A stretch of DNA of 46,040 bases, from the NCBI GenBank assembly GCA_002238725.1, contig MPMX01000035.1, positions 1 through 46,040 on the forward strand, in the 5' to 3' direction. The DNA is from Rhodospirillaceae bacterium bin65 (GTDB taxonomy: Bacteria; Pseudomonadota; Alphaproteobacteria; Bin65). Below the pieces are notes generated by a model, which was not told where the DNA came from, did no database searches, and was given only the letters and a program-made list of their open reading frames with translations. Below are positions 17,950-25,938 of this stretch, piece after piece; position 1 is the first letter of the stretch, and each line of letters starts with the position of its first letter. The translations under genes were made by a program, and so were the position numbers.

Positions 17950-18609
17950 TCATTCCCGGGGCGTCACCCAGTTCGACCAGGCAGCGCGTTCGCTGCGCTT
18001 GTCGCGCAGGCCGCCGGGTATGCGCTCGCCGCCGTCGCCCGGAAACACGAACACGGCGCCGAGCAGGATCTGCTGCGTCGGGATACCGAGAAGGTCGAAG
18101 GTGGCGGCGTCGCGAAGGTAGCCGCCGCTCGACCAGTAGGTCGTAAGCCCCCGTTCCGTCGCCGCGAGCAGGAAGGACTGCACGGCCGCGCTCGCCGCCG
18201 CGATATGCTCCATGTTCGCCATCGTCGGCTCGAACAACCCGTTGGCCGCATTCCCGCCCTCCTCTTCCCGCTCCGGCGGGTTGGGCAGCCATGTCGCCAA
18301 TACGAGCGCCTGCGCCGCCGCCAGCATCTGGGGCACACGGCCGGCCTTTTCCGCATTGGCTTGCACGAAACCGATCAGGCGCCGGCAGGTCGCGGCGTCG
18401 GCGAGATGGAAGCGCCACGGCTCGATGGTCCGCGTGCCGCGCCAGTGAACCCGGTGCGCCGGCTTGTGAAACGGCGCCCACCCCGCCAGGGCGATGAGCG
18501 ATTCGATGGTCTCCCGGTCGGTCTCGGGCGCGGCCGGACGATCGGGATCGAACATGACCTTGGTGGTCTTGCGCGAAGTGAGGATATCGGCGACGGGGTA
18601 TGACGGCAT
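17950..18609 (-). CDS. Nitroreductase-family flavoprotein
   Basis: A 219-residue protein of the FMN-dependent nitroreductase fold. The opening ILTSRKTTKVMFD with a long central helix pattern and the late segment LLGIPTQQILLGAVFVFPG fit small-molecule nitro or enone reductases. AGGAAAAG lies upstream of the ATG at 18609. In-frame sequence further upstream runs through the neighbouring LOG gene in another frame and is not part of it. The substrate is unknown. Confidence 0.85.
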   Translation of the reverse strand: MPSYPVADILTSRKTTKVMFDPDRPAAPETDRETIESLIALAGWAPFHKPAHRVHWRGTRTIEPWRFHLADAATCRRLIGFVQANAEKAGRVPQMLAAAQALVLATWLPNPPEREEEGGNAANGLFEPTMANMEHIAAASAAVQSFLLAATERGLTTYWSSGGYLRDAATFDLLGIPTQQILLGAVFVFPGDGGERIPGGLRDKRSERAAWSNWVTPRE

Positions 18610-18689
18610 GGCGGCGGCTTTTCCTGACGGACCGGTGGCGACAATATCGGGCAGCGGGACCGGTTTTTCGAGCGGCGGTTCGGCGCGGG

Positions 18690-19253
18690 CTACGGGCCGG
18701 CGGATTCCAGCGCGGCAAAGACTTCTTCCACCGACCGCACGACGGCCATCAGCGATAGATGCGCCGGGTCGACGAAGCCGTGTTCGACCTGCGCGTTCAG
18801 CAGGTCGAGCAGCGGCTGCCAGAATCCGCCGATATCCGCCAGCACGATCGGCTTGTCGTGGAACCGCAGCTGGCGCCAGGTCAGGATCTCGAACGTCTCG
18901 TCGAGGGTGCCGAGGCCGCCGGGCAGCGAGACGAACGCGTCGGACAGTTTCACCATCAGCAGCTTGCGTTCGTGCATCGAGTCCACGACATGCAGTTCGC
19001 TCACGGCGCGATGGCCGTGCTCGCGCGCGACCAGGTCGCGCGGAATGACGCCGATCACCCGGCCGCCGGCCGCCATGGCGGCGTCGGCTGCCGCGCCCAT
19101 GAGGCCGACATTGCCGCCGCCATAGACCAATTCGATGCCGCGCTCGGCCAGGCCGGCGCCCAGGGCGGACGCCGCCTCTCTCCAGGCCGGATTTTCGCCG
19201 GCGCGGGAGCCGCAATAGACGCAGACGGCGCGGGGATAGCGGCTCACGGGCAT
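18690..19253 (-). CDS. LOG-family protein (nucleoside 5'-monophosphate phosphoribohydrolase)
   Basis: A 187-residue Rossmann-fold protein. It has the hallmarks of the LOG family: VCVYCGSRAG near the N-terminus, YGGGNVGLMGA, and the catalytic/nucleotide motif LPGGLGTLDETFE. Relatives release free base from cytokinin riboside or AMP-like monophosphates. The start at MPVSRYP has AAAGGAAA directly upstream; the in-frame ATG at 19367 would add a non-family tail. The nitroreductase follows 80 bases downstream. Confidence 0.9.
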   Translation of the reverse strand: MPVSRYPRAVCVYCGSRAGENPAWREAASALGAGLAERGIELVYGGGNVGLMGAAADAAMAAGGRVIGVIPRDLVAREHGHRAVSELHVVDSMHERKLLMVKLSDAFVSLPGGLGTLDETFEILTWRQLRFHDKPIVLADIGGFWQPLLDLLNAQVEHGFVDPAHLSLMAVVRSVEEVFAALESAGP

Positions 19254-19414
19254 TTTCCTTTCGACGCGGAGGGATGAGTGGACGGGGCTGTCGCGGTTAC
19301 CCGATTCACACGGCGGTTCCGGCTGTGTCAATCGTGTCGATCCTGCTGACGGGTTCTCCGCCGCCAATTCGCCGGTGGTTCGTTCTCGTACAGATACGGT
19401 GCGGAACGTCGAAT

Positions 19415-19430
19415 TTCACCCTATAGTGAA
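19415..19430 (+). promoter_or_regulatory. Dyad upstream of cytochrome c' (possible operator)
   Basis: TTCAC-CCTATA-GTGAA is a perfect 5-bp dyad, and its spacer includes a TATAGT that could act as a -10 element. It lies 47 bases before the cytochrome c' start. The assignment is weak because the motif is short. Confidence 0.25.
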
Positions 19431-19476
19431 TCGTTGTCGGCCGTTCGATACGGCCTGACCGATCCCGGAGGAGACG

Positions 19477-19956
19477 ATGGCGAAACAGTTCCCTACGAAA
19501 CGCGCGATTGCCGGCGCCGTGCTCGCCGGCGCCCTCCTTTCCGCGGCGATCCTGTCCGCGTCGGCCCAGGCCCTCGACCCGGGCGAGGCAATCCAGACCC
19601 GCAAGGCGGTCATGACGTCGATCGGCGCGCACATGAACGGCGTCAAGGCCGGCATGGCCGCCAAGAACGGCAAGCTCGTCGCCGACCATGCCCGCGCGCT
19701 TGCAGCGCTCGCACCGGTCTTGCCGCACCTGTTCCCGAAGGGAAGCGGCCGCACGGCGGGCGAAACCCGGGCGCGGCCGGATATCTGGGAAAACTGGGAC
19801 GATTTCGTCGCCACGACAAAGGCGCTCCGCGAGGAGGCTGTCGAACTGGCCGAAGTCGCCGCACTCGGCGACATGGCTTTGGTCGGCGCCCAGTTCGGCA
19901 TGATGGCGCAGGCCGGCTGCGGCGCCTGCCACCGCCGCTTCCGCACGCGGAAGTAG
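19477..19956 (+). CDS. Cytochrome c' (class II cytochrome c)
   Basis: A 159-residue exported cytochrome. A signal peptide (about residues 1-32, ending ASAQA) precedes a four-helix bundle. The heme-binding motif CGACH lies at the very C-terminus (AGCGACHRRFRTRK), as expected for class II. The helices beginning EAIQTRKAVM and RPDIWENWDDF are typical. Family members bind NO or handle oxidative stress in the periplasm. GGAGGAG precedes the ATG. Confidence 0.93.
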   Translation: MAKQFPTKRAIAGAVLAGALLSAAILSASAQALDPGEAIQTRKAVMTSIGAHMNGVKAGMAAKNGKLVADHARALAALAPVLPHLFPKGSGRTAGETRARPDIWENWDDFVATTKALREEAVELAEVAALGDMALVGAQFGMMAQAGCGACHRRFRTRK

Positions 19957-20004
19957 TCGTTGATATTCGGCTGCGTCCCGCCGCGCGCCCGAGCTTCGCT
20001 TCAT

Positions 20005-20519
20005 CGTCATATCGACCGGAACGGCCCGCAAGAACCCGCCCCTCCTGTCAATTCGACCGAAGCGGTCCGCAGAACCGCGAAGTGGGGAAATCTTTCGCCC
20101 GCGTCGCTCCGGTTCTGGCGCCGCCGTGAAAGAGCTGGGGATTATATCTTTGACAATGCAGCGCCGGATTTTCCTCCGGCGGCGGGGAACGCCGGCGACA
20201 ACTGCAAACGCCGCTTGTTCGGCAATGCCAGAGAAAACAAAAATGCTGCCCCGGACTTGATCCGGGGCCCAGGGCCTGCCCTGAGCGAAGCCGAAGGGCC
20301 GACCCGAAAAGTCTCAGCCTGCGGTCCCTTCGACAAGCTCAGGGCAGGCTCCTGGACCCCGGATTTCCGCGTCGCTCCATCCGGGGTAACATTGAGGGGC
20401 AATTTACGGCGTTGGCTATCGGAACGGCAGCAGGCCGCGAACGCAAAGTTACCGATAAAGCTCCCGAAGATACCTCCGCTCCGCCCCGGATCGAAGCCGG
20501 GACTCCGGTCGATATGACG
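20005..20519. repeat. Composite nested-palindrome element, locus E, with 16-bp terminal inverted repeats
   Basis: CGTCATATCGACCGGA at 20005-20020 and TCCGGTCGATATGACG at 20504-20519 are perfect inverted copies. They enclose a second family 3-like half palindrome, a ~110-bp segment with the hairpin GCCGGA/TCCGGC, and family 1 copy E. This element fills most of the 616-bp gap between cytochrome c' and the dioxygenase beta gene. No open frame inside looks like a protein, so it is a non-autonomous repeat, not an insertion sequence. Confidence 0.75.
20244..20465. repeat. Family 1 palindromic repeat, copy E, with structured tail
   Basis: This copy carries two facing copies of a smaller module (CCTGCCCTGAGCGAAGCCGA and CCCTTCGACAAGCTCAGGGC) between the main arms. 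The tail is 20396-20465. Its outer stem reads GGGGC/GCTCC where other copies have GGGGAT/ATCCCC, so pairing is kept. Confidence 0.75.
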
Positions 20520-20572
20520 GTTGAGGAACCGGTACTGCAAAACGGCTGAAAGGCAGCCGGACGCCGGGACGT

Positions 20573-21166
20573 TCAGAGCGTGATGCTCGGGTTCCTCAGA
20601 TTCCGGTCGCAGTCGATCAGGTTGACCTGCTTGGCGAGGATCGAAAAGCCGTCGCCGGTAGTCTCCAGCCGATGACCCGCCCAGCCGGCCCAGTGGCGCA
20701 ATTCGCCGTCGAGCAGTTCGGCAATCAGGAAATTGGAGCGCACCATGACGATGCCGGCGTCGCCGGTCGCGAACAGTTCGACATTGGAGACGGAGCGCAC
20801 GGTGCGGCTGGCCGGAGCCTGCGACCAGGCATAGCCGGTTCCCAGCCGGTAGACCCGGTCCTCGAGCTGGCGGCGGTCGTGGAACGCGACGGTGATTTCC
20901 CGGGACGGATCGCCCCGTTCGGGCGTGCCGGGAACCCAGTAGGCGCATTCGGGCGCGAACATCGCCAGCCAGGCCGCATAGTCTCCCCGGTCCAGAAGGC
21001 GCGCCTCGCGCTCCAGAAAGGCGCGCACCGCGTCGCGGCGCGCCGGATCCGCGATGGCGCGCTCGTCCCGGTCCCAATCGGTGAAGGCCCTGACCAGCGC
21101 CGCATAGAAGGCGTCGCCGACATAATACGAGCTTGTCGAGGGATCGCGCTGCGCAGGTGCGCCCAT
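20573..21166 (-). CDS. Aromatic-ring-hydroxylating dioxygenase beta subunit
   Basis: A 197-residue small subunit with the cystatin-like fold. LLDRGDYAAWLAMFAPECAY, the stretch HDRRQLEDRVYRL and HWAGWAGHRLE are characteristic segments. It has no cofactor and supports the alpha-subunit trimer. The start at 21166 lies two bases past the alpha-subunit stop, consistent with translational coupling and an equimolar complex. The composite repeat lies directly downstream. Confidence 0.93.
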   Translation of the reverse strand: MGAPAQRDPSTSSYYVGDAFYAALVRAFTDWDRDERAIADPARRDAVRAFLEREARLLDRGDYAAWLAMFAPECAYWVPGTPERGDPSREITVAFHDRRQLEDRVYRLGTGYAWSQAPASRTVRSVSNVELFATGDAGIVMVRSNFLIAELLDGELRHWAGWAGHRLETTGDGFSILAKQVNLIDCDRNLRNPSITL

Positions 21167-21168
21167 CG

Positions 21169-22530
21169 CTAAATCTCCCGCGTCGGCGCGATGGCCGGTT
21201 CGGTCTGCATCAGGCGCCGGTAGACCCGCATATAGTCGCGCATGAACACTTCGTCGGTCGCCGGGCCGATCGTCGTGCCGTCGCCGCCGTCGCTGTAGCG
21301 TTCGGGCAGGCCGAGGCCGCGGTGCATGTAGATCCACGCGTCCTCCTCGGCGGCGAGCCCGGCCTGGATCTGCTCGAAATTGGCCAGATCGTCGACCTCG
21401 CCGAAGGTCGGGAACTGCTCCTGGGTGCGCATGCGCAGGGCGTTGACCGGGCCGAGCGCAGCGCCGAGTTCGCCGTCGGGATCGACCACGGCGGTGCCGT
21501 ACCAGGTCGTCGCCGTCTCCGTGACCGACAGGGGCTCGCTGACCTGGATATGGTTGCCCAGGATATGCAGGTTCGGAAACACGTTGATGTTGACCGGCTC
21601 CGACGACGCCAGGTCGAGGAAGGCATCCGCCCGGTCCGGGAAGTCCCGGCGCAGGGCCGCCTCGTAGTGCTCCATGCCGGGATGCAGCCCCTCGATCGCC
21701 CACAGGGCGCCGGGGCGCTTGGGAATCGCGTCGCGCTTGTCCTTGAAATGATGGGCGTTGGGGAAGGAGTAGAGCTTCACCGGTCCGCTGTCCGGGCTGT
21801 CCTTGTAATAGGACATGCCCTTGCCGTCCCCGTCCTGAAGCCGGTTCTCCATCATCAGCAGCGAGCGGTGCGAGAAGACGACGTGATAGCCGTCGGCCGA
21901 ATTGTCGTAGAGCAGCTTCCAGTTGCCGTTGAATTTCAGCCGGTTGGCCTCGCGCACCTCGAGCGCGCCGCCGGGATGCCGGTCGAGCCATTCGTCGATC
22001 GGCCGGCGCACCGGGCCGAGATAGTCGGTCAGCGACGGCGCGTCCGCGTTCAGGGTGGCGAAGATCAGGCCGCGATAGCTTTCGACCCGCGGCACCTGCA
22101 TCAGATTGAATTCGGGCCTGGAAAAATCGCAGCTGTAGCCCTCGGGCCAGGGCACGCCGGAAAGCTTGCCGGTGTTGAGATAGGTCCAGCCGTGATAGGG
22201 GCACTGGAACGCCTTCGCCGACCCCCTGTCCCGGCGGCAGACGGTAGCGCCGCGATGGGTGCAGCGGTTGTAAAGCGCGCGCAGGACGCCGTTCGAATCG
22301 CGCACCACGATGAGCGGGCGGCGGCCGAGCCGGGCGCGCACGAAATCGTTCGGCTGCGGCACCTGGCTCTCATGGGCCAGATAGACCCAGACCGCGCCGA
22401 AGATGCGGGTCATCTCCAGGTCGAAGATCGCCGGGTCGGTATAGAGCGACCGGTGCACCCTGTCCTCGTGGACCAGGGAGTCGAAATCGAAGACCCGCTC
22501 GGGCAGGATCGGTTTCTGCTGCGTCGTCAT
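21169..22530 (-). CDS. Aromatic-ring-hydroxylating dioxygenase alpha subunit (Rieske)
   Basis: A 453-residue catalytic subunit. The Rieske ligands are C90, H92, C110 and H113 (CTHRGAT, CPYHGW). The bridging aspartate and iron histidines are D213, H216 and H221 (DGYHVVFSH). With the beta subunit it should dihydroxylate an aromatic ring. It starts 21 bases after the glutamine-synthetase-like gene on the same strand. This gene order (ligase, alpha, beta) is like atdA1-A3-A4 of aniline degradation, but the electron-transfer reductase is missing. The substrate is therefore an inference from context. Confidence 0.94.
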   Translation of the reverse strand: MTTQQKPILPERVFDFDSLVHEDRVHRSLYTDPAIFDLEMTRIFGAVWVYLAHESQVPQPNDFVRARLGRRPLIVVRDSNGVLRALYNRCTHRGATVCRRDRGSAKAFQCPYHGWTYLNTGKLSGVPWPEGYSCDFSRPEFNLMQVPRVESYRGLIFATLNADAPSLTDYLGPVRRPIDEWLDRHPGGALEVREANRLKFNGNWKLLYDNSADGYHVVFSHRSLLMMENRLQDGDGKGMSYYKDSPDSGPVKLYSFPNAHHFKDKRDAIPKRPGALWAIEGLHPGMEHYEAALRRDFPDRADAFLDLASSEPVNINVFPNLHILGNHIQVSEPLSVTETATTWYGTAVVDPDGELGAALGPVNALRMRTQEQFPTFGEVDDLANFEQIQAGLAAEEDAWIYMHRGLGLPERYSDGGDGTTIGPATDEVFMRDYMRVYRRLMQTEPAIAPTREI

Positions 22531-22551
22531 CGGCGCCTCCCCGGCAACCCG

Positions 22552-24060
22552 CTAGAACGCATCGAAATACTCGTTGACCTCCCACTCCGTGACGCCGGCG
22601 GCGGGATCGACGCCGGTTTCGGAGAGGAAAGCGTCGAAGCGGGCCATCTCCGCGCGTTTCAAGGCCAGATAATAGTCGATATAGGCCGCACCGAAAGCGT
22701 CATGGTAGAATGCCGAACTCTCCAACGCCTTCAGCGCCGCCGGCAGGCCGGTCGGCAGCAACGGCCGTTCGGCCGTATAGGGCGAGTCGTCGGCAGGCCA
22801 GGGTTCGGCCGCCCGCGCCACCCCGTCCAACCCGGCGGCGACCTGTGCGGCGATGAAGAGATAGGGGTTGGCCGCCGGTTCCCCGGTGCGGATTTCGTAC
22901 CGCGTCGCCGGATCGCCCGCGCCGCCCAGCACACGCACCGTCGCGCCGCGGTGGTCGTAGCCCCAAGTCACCCTGTCCGGCGCCAGCGAGTAGGGCCGGA
23001 AACGGCGATAGCCGTTGACGGTCGGTGCGCCGAAAACCACACCTTCCAACGCGTGCTCCAGCAGGCCGGCGAGAAAATTGCGGCCGAGCGACGACAGGGG
23101 GCCGGTTTGAGAATCGGGACCGGAGTCCGGCGTCAAGACGTTGACGCCGGAGTCGTCGCGCAGCGAGACGTGCAGGTGCCAGCCGCTCGGATACAGGCCC
23201 CTGCGCCCCGGCGCCGCCATGAAGCTCGCCATGTAGCCCAGACGCCGGCAGACCTGCCGGGTTGCCGTGCGGAACAGCACATAGTCGTCGGCAGCCCGCA
23301 GCGCCTCCCCGGGCGCGAAGGTGCATTCGACCTGCCCGGCGCCCCACTCGTTCTCGACCGAGCGCAGGCCCAGGCCCAGCGCATCGAAATGGCCGGCGAG
23401 CGCGCTCAGCGCCGGCTGCATCAGGTCGAGGTTGCTCTCGCTGTGATAAGAGAAGCCGGAATCAAGCGGCGCCACCGGCAAGGGCCGGCCGCGCTCCCCG
23501 AGGATGCCGATATTTTCCTCGCCCAGCGTCGCGTCCAGCAGCCTGAGCAGATACCACTCCACCTCGATACCGACGAATGCACCCAGGCTGCGCTCCGCCA
23601 GATCGTCCAGCGTGCGCCGCAGCACGCGGCGCGCAGAGAAGTGAAAGGGCGTGCCGTCGCGGAAATATTCGTCGCACAGGATCCAGCCCACGTCCGGCGC
23701 CCAGGGCAGGATCCGGAAGGTCGAAGGGTCGGGCACTGCGACCAGATTGGGGGAGCCCGTCATTTCCGGCAAATTCATGCCGCCGCCTTGGGTGAAGGAG
23801 GCGAAGACACGGCTGCCGGAGGCGTCGAGGGTCCACAACGCGACGTTGATGTTGTGGCCGTCCATCAGTGCGGCCTCGAAGGCCGGCAGGGTCAGGGCCT
23901 TGGCCCGGCAATGGCCGTGGCTGTCGGACCAGGCGAGCCGGACAAGCTGAAGGTTCTCGGCCCTGGCCCGCGCCGCGACGTCCCGGGCCAGACGCGCCTG
24001 GTCGTCGGTCCACAGGCCGTGGCGGGCGATGAAGCCGCCGGGATCGGTTCGATCAGTCAT
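22552..24060 (-). CDS. Glutamine-synthetase-family ligase (possible gamma-glutamylamide synthase)
   Basis: A 502-residue member of the glutamine synthetase superfamily. The C-terminal catalytic domain is recognisable (NLDLMQPALSALAGHF, SGWHLHVSLRDDSG, YDHRGATVRV, RYEIRTGEPAANPYLF). Divergence from GlnA suggests that an amine other than ammonia is glutamylated. Linked to a Rieske dioxygenase alpha/beta pair, it resembles the gamma-glutamylanilide synthase of aniline catabolism, which loads the amine before dioxygenation. The start at MTDRTDPGGF was chosen because an in-frame ATG 39 bases upstream adds a Pro/Arg tail with no family match. A synthase for gamma-glutamylmethylamide or a polyamine is also possible. 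Confidence 0.85.
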   Translation of the reverse strand: MTDRTDPGGFIARHGLWTDDQARLARDVAARARAENLQLVRLAWSDSHGHCRAKALTLPAFEAALMDGHNINVALWTLDASGSRVFASFTQGGGMNLPEMTGSPNLVAVPDPSTFRILPWAPDVGWILCDEYFRDGTPFHFSARRVLRRTLDDLAERSLGAFVGIEVEWYLLRLLDATLGEENIGILGERGRPLPVAPLDSGFSYHSESNLDLMQPALSALAGHFDALGLGLRSVENEWGAGQVECTFAPGEALRAADDYVLFRTATRQVCRRLGYMASFMAAPGRRGLYPSGWHLHVSLRDDSGVNVLTPDSGPDSQTGPLSSLGRNFLAGLLEHALEGVVFGAPTVNGYRRFRPYSLAPDRVTWGYDHRGATVRVLGGAGDPATRYEIRTGEPAANPYLFIAAQVAAGLDGVARAAEPWPADDSPYTAERPLLPTGLPAALKALESSAFYHDAFGAAYIDYYLALKRAEMARFDAFLSETGVDPAAGVTEWEVNEYFDAF

Positions 24061-24083
24061 GGCCGGGCAGACTAGGCGATCCG

Positions 24084-24105
24084 GCCCCGGCCGGGGCAAT
24101 TTTTT
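24084..24105 (+). terminator. GC palindrome with T-run, plus-strand orientation
   Basis: GCCCCGGCCGGGGC (24084-24097) is followed by AA and six Ts (24100-24105). It lies between two minus-strand genes and points the opposite way, so it would act on antisense transcripts through the ligase gene. The hairpin loop is tight, so function is uncertain. Confidence 0.35.
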
Positions 24106-24116
24106 CCGGTTCGGCC

Positions 24117-24809
24117 CTATGGCCGGCCGGTCGAGCTGGAATGGCCGCCCCGCTCCGCGCCGTCCTTCTCCCGGTTCGCGTCGGCAGGCGGCTCCGGCAG
24201 CCAGTCGTCGACCACGACCGCGCTCACCACCGGCACATCCAGTTCGCGCTGGCCGTCGGACGGTTGGATCTCGCTGATCGCGAAAGGGTGGTAGCGCTTG
24301 CCCGGCGTCACGGCTGTCGCAATCAGACGGATCCAGGCCGCATCCACCGGCCGCGACAGCACCACCATCTGCACGCCGTTGCGCTCGGCCAAATCCACCC
24401 GGTCGGTGAGGCCATCCGATGTCTGGATCAGCACCTGGCGCAGCCGCCCGTTATCGGCCCAGGCCTTGGGCGACCGGCTGTCGCCGTTCCACAGGGTGAG
24501 GTAGCGGAGGCGACGGACCCGGACGAAGCGGATCTCAATCGAGTTGCCGAGGTTGAGGCCGCGCTGGCCCGGCGCCCAGGCGGTCATCGGATCGCCGTCG
24601 GCAGCATGGCGCGGATGGAAGAAAACGGTCGGTCCGCCCGGTTTCTCCGGGGCGAGGGGCAGCCGCACCGTGGTTGCGCAGACCGTCCAGCCGCGTTTCA
24701 GCACCTGCTGACAGAACAGATTCCCCGGCAGGTCTTCAGCCGGCACCGCGGCGACCGCCGGCGCGGCCAGCGCGGCCAACTGCAAAGCCAACAAGACAGC
24801 GCGATTCAT
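24117..24809 (-). CDS. Secreted protein with discoidin/NADase-type glycan-binding-like domain
   Basis: A 230-residue protein of uncertain function. A signal peptide (MNRAVLLALQLAALAAPAVA) is followed by a beta-rich region. The pattern there is HAADGDPMTAWAPGQRGLNL, then IEIRFVRVRRLRYLTLWNGD and LRQVLIQTSDG. This resembles the F5/8-type fold of the so-called NADase-type glycan-binding domain. Two cysteines (FCQQVLKRGWTVC) may form a disulfide. The C-terminus is charged and low-complexity. It is 56 bases upstream of the ligase gene on the same strand and may share its transcript, although a link to catabolism is not evident. Confidence 0.65.
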   Translation of the reverse strand: MNRAVLLALQLAALAAPAVAAVPAEDLPGNLFCQQVLKRGWTVCATTVRLPLAPEKPGGPTVFFHPRHAADGDPMTAWAPGQRGLNLGNSIEIRFVRVRRLRYLTLWNGDSRSPKAWADNGRLRQVLIQTSDGLTDRVDLAERNGVQMVVLSRPVDAAWIRLIATAVTPGKRYHPFAISEIQPSDGQRELDVPVVSAVVVDDWLPEPPADANREKDGAERGGHSSSTGRP

Positions 24810-24896
24810 GACGCTTGGGGCGATAGGCGGATTTGCCGGACGGCGCAAGGCCGCGGGCCGCGGCGCGCTGTCCCGATCCGGTTCCGGTACGCCGGA

Positions 24897-25814
24897 TCAG
24901 CGGGCGGAGCGGGACTTCCGAAGCGGCAGCCCCTTCGGCAGCATCCATTCGGCGAAGACTTCCGGCCCCGGCGTCCAGAGCTGGGGTTCCCAGTCCTCGG
25001 TCAGGTAATCCTCGTCCCAGAAATACTCGGCGAAGCCGCCGCAGGGATTGTGTACATACCAGAAGTAACAGGAGGAAATGCGGTGCCGGCCGGGCCCGAC
25101 CGCAGTCTTCCAGCCGCAGTTCGTCATGCGCTGCCCGCCGGCGAACATCTCGTGGATGTCGCGCACCGCAAAGGCCAGATGGTTGAGCCCGGCCAGGCCG
25201 GTCGGCGATTGCAGCAGGAACAGGTTGTGATGGCTGTGCCGCGGTGCGCAGCGCAAGAAGACGCTGCCATTGTCGTAGGCGTCGGACAGGTGGAAGCCCA
25301 GAACCTCGCGATAGAAGGCGGCGGCGGCGGCGGCGTCCGGCACATTGAGCACGATATGGCCGATCTTCAGTGGTTCGGCCCGGTCGTAGAAGCCGGCGCG
25401 GGCATCGACGCGGTTGATATCCTGGGGCGCGTTGGCGGGCGACGGCGCCACTTCGGGCATACGGGTGACGGATACGACGAATTCGAGGGCGAACCCGGCG
25501 GGGTCGACCGTTTGCACGCCCGGACCGTCCGCGAGGTTGCCGGATTCGGCCAGCCGCTCCCGCACAGCCGCGACATCGGCAGCGGATTCCATGCCCCAGC
25601 TGATCTGCCGGACGGAAGATTTCGCCTCCACCGGCGGCGGCAGCGTCGGATCGCTCCGGCGCTTGAGAATCACGCGCGATCCGTTCGCTGCCGCGAATTC
25701 TGCGGAGTTTTTGCCGGCCGCCCGTTCCTCCAGGCCGAATTCGGCCCAGAAGCGCCGCGCCTTCGGCAGGTTGGTCACGCCGTAGGTGGCTGCTTCAATC
25801 CCGACAAATCTCAT
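24897..25814 (-). CDS. VOC-family extradiol ring-cleavage dioxygenase-like protein
   Basis: A 305-residue two-module VOC protein of the type I extradiol dioxygenase layout. The second module keeps the iron ligands H153 (IGHIVLN), H212 (LNHLAF) and E263 (GGFAEYF). It also keeps likely second-sphere residues H195/H196, H244 and Y250, in nearly the same numbering as BphC. It should therefore be a true catechol meta-cleavage enzyme or a close relative. GGGAGGAAAA precedes the ATG. It is the first gene of the minus-strand set that continues to the ligase and dioxygenase, consistent with cleavage of a catechol made by them. Confidence 0.85.
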   Translation of the reverse strand: MRFVGIEAATYGVTNLPKARRFWAEFGLEERAAGKNSAEFAAANGSRVILKRRSDPTLPPPVEAKSSVRQISWGMESAADVAAVRERLAESGNLADGPGVQTVDPAGFALEFVVSVTRMPEVAPSPANAPQDINRVDARAGFYDRAEPLKIGHIVLNVPDAAAAAAFYREVLGFHLSDAYDNGSVFLRCAPRHSHHNLFLLQSPTGLAGLNHLAFAVRDIHEMFAGGQRMTNCGWKTAVGPGRHRISSCYFWYVHNPCGGFAEYFWDEDYLTEDWEPQLWTPGPEVFAEWMLPKGLPLRKSRSAR

Positions 25815-25938
25815 GCCGGTTTTCCTCCCTCATGCCGATTTGCCGGCGCGCCGGCCGGCCCATATTCCGCCGGTTCCTTCGGCGCCCGGACGGCCCTACA
25901 GTAGCGTCTTACCGGATTTCGGATAGCAGGATTATAGC

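Noticed and set aside
20005..20519. Insertion sequence with transposase at composite locus E
   Set aside because: The terminal inverted repeats are real, but no open frame inside resembles a transposase, so it is listed as a non-autonomous repeat.
21133..24075. A 980-codon plus-strand open frame over the dioxygenase and ligase genes
   Set aside because: Antisense shadow; real proteins on the minus strand have intact metal ligands.
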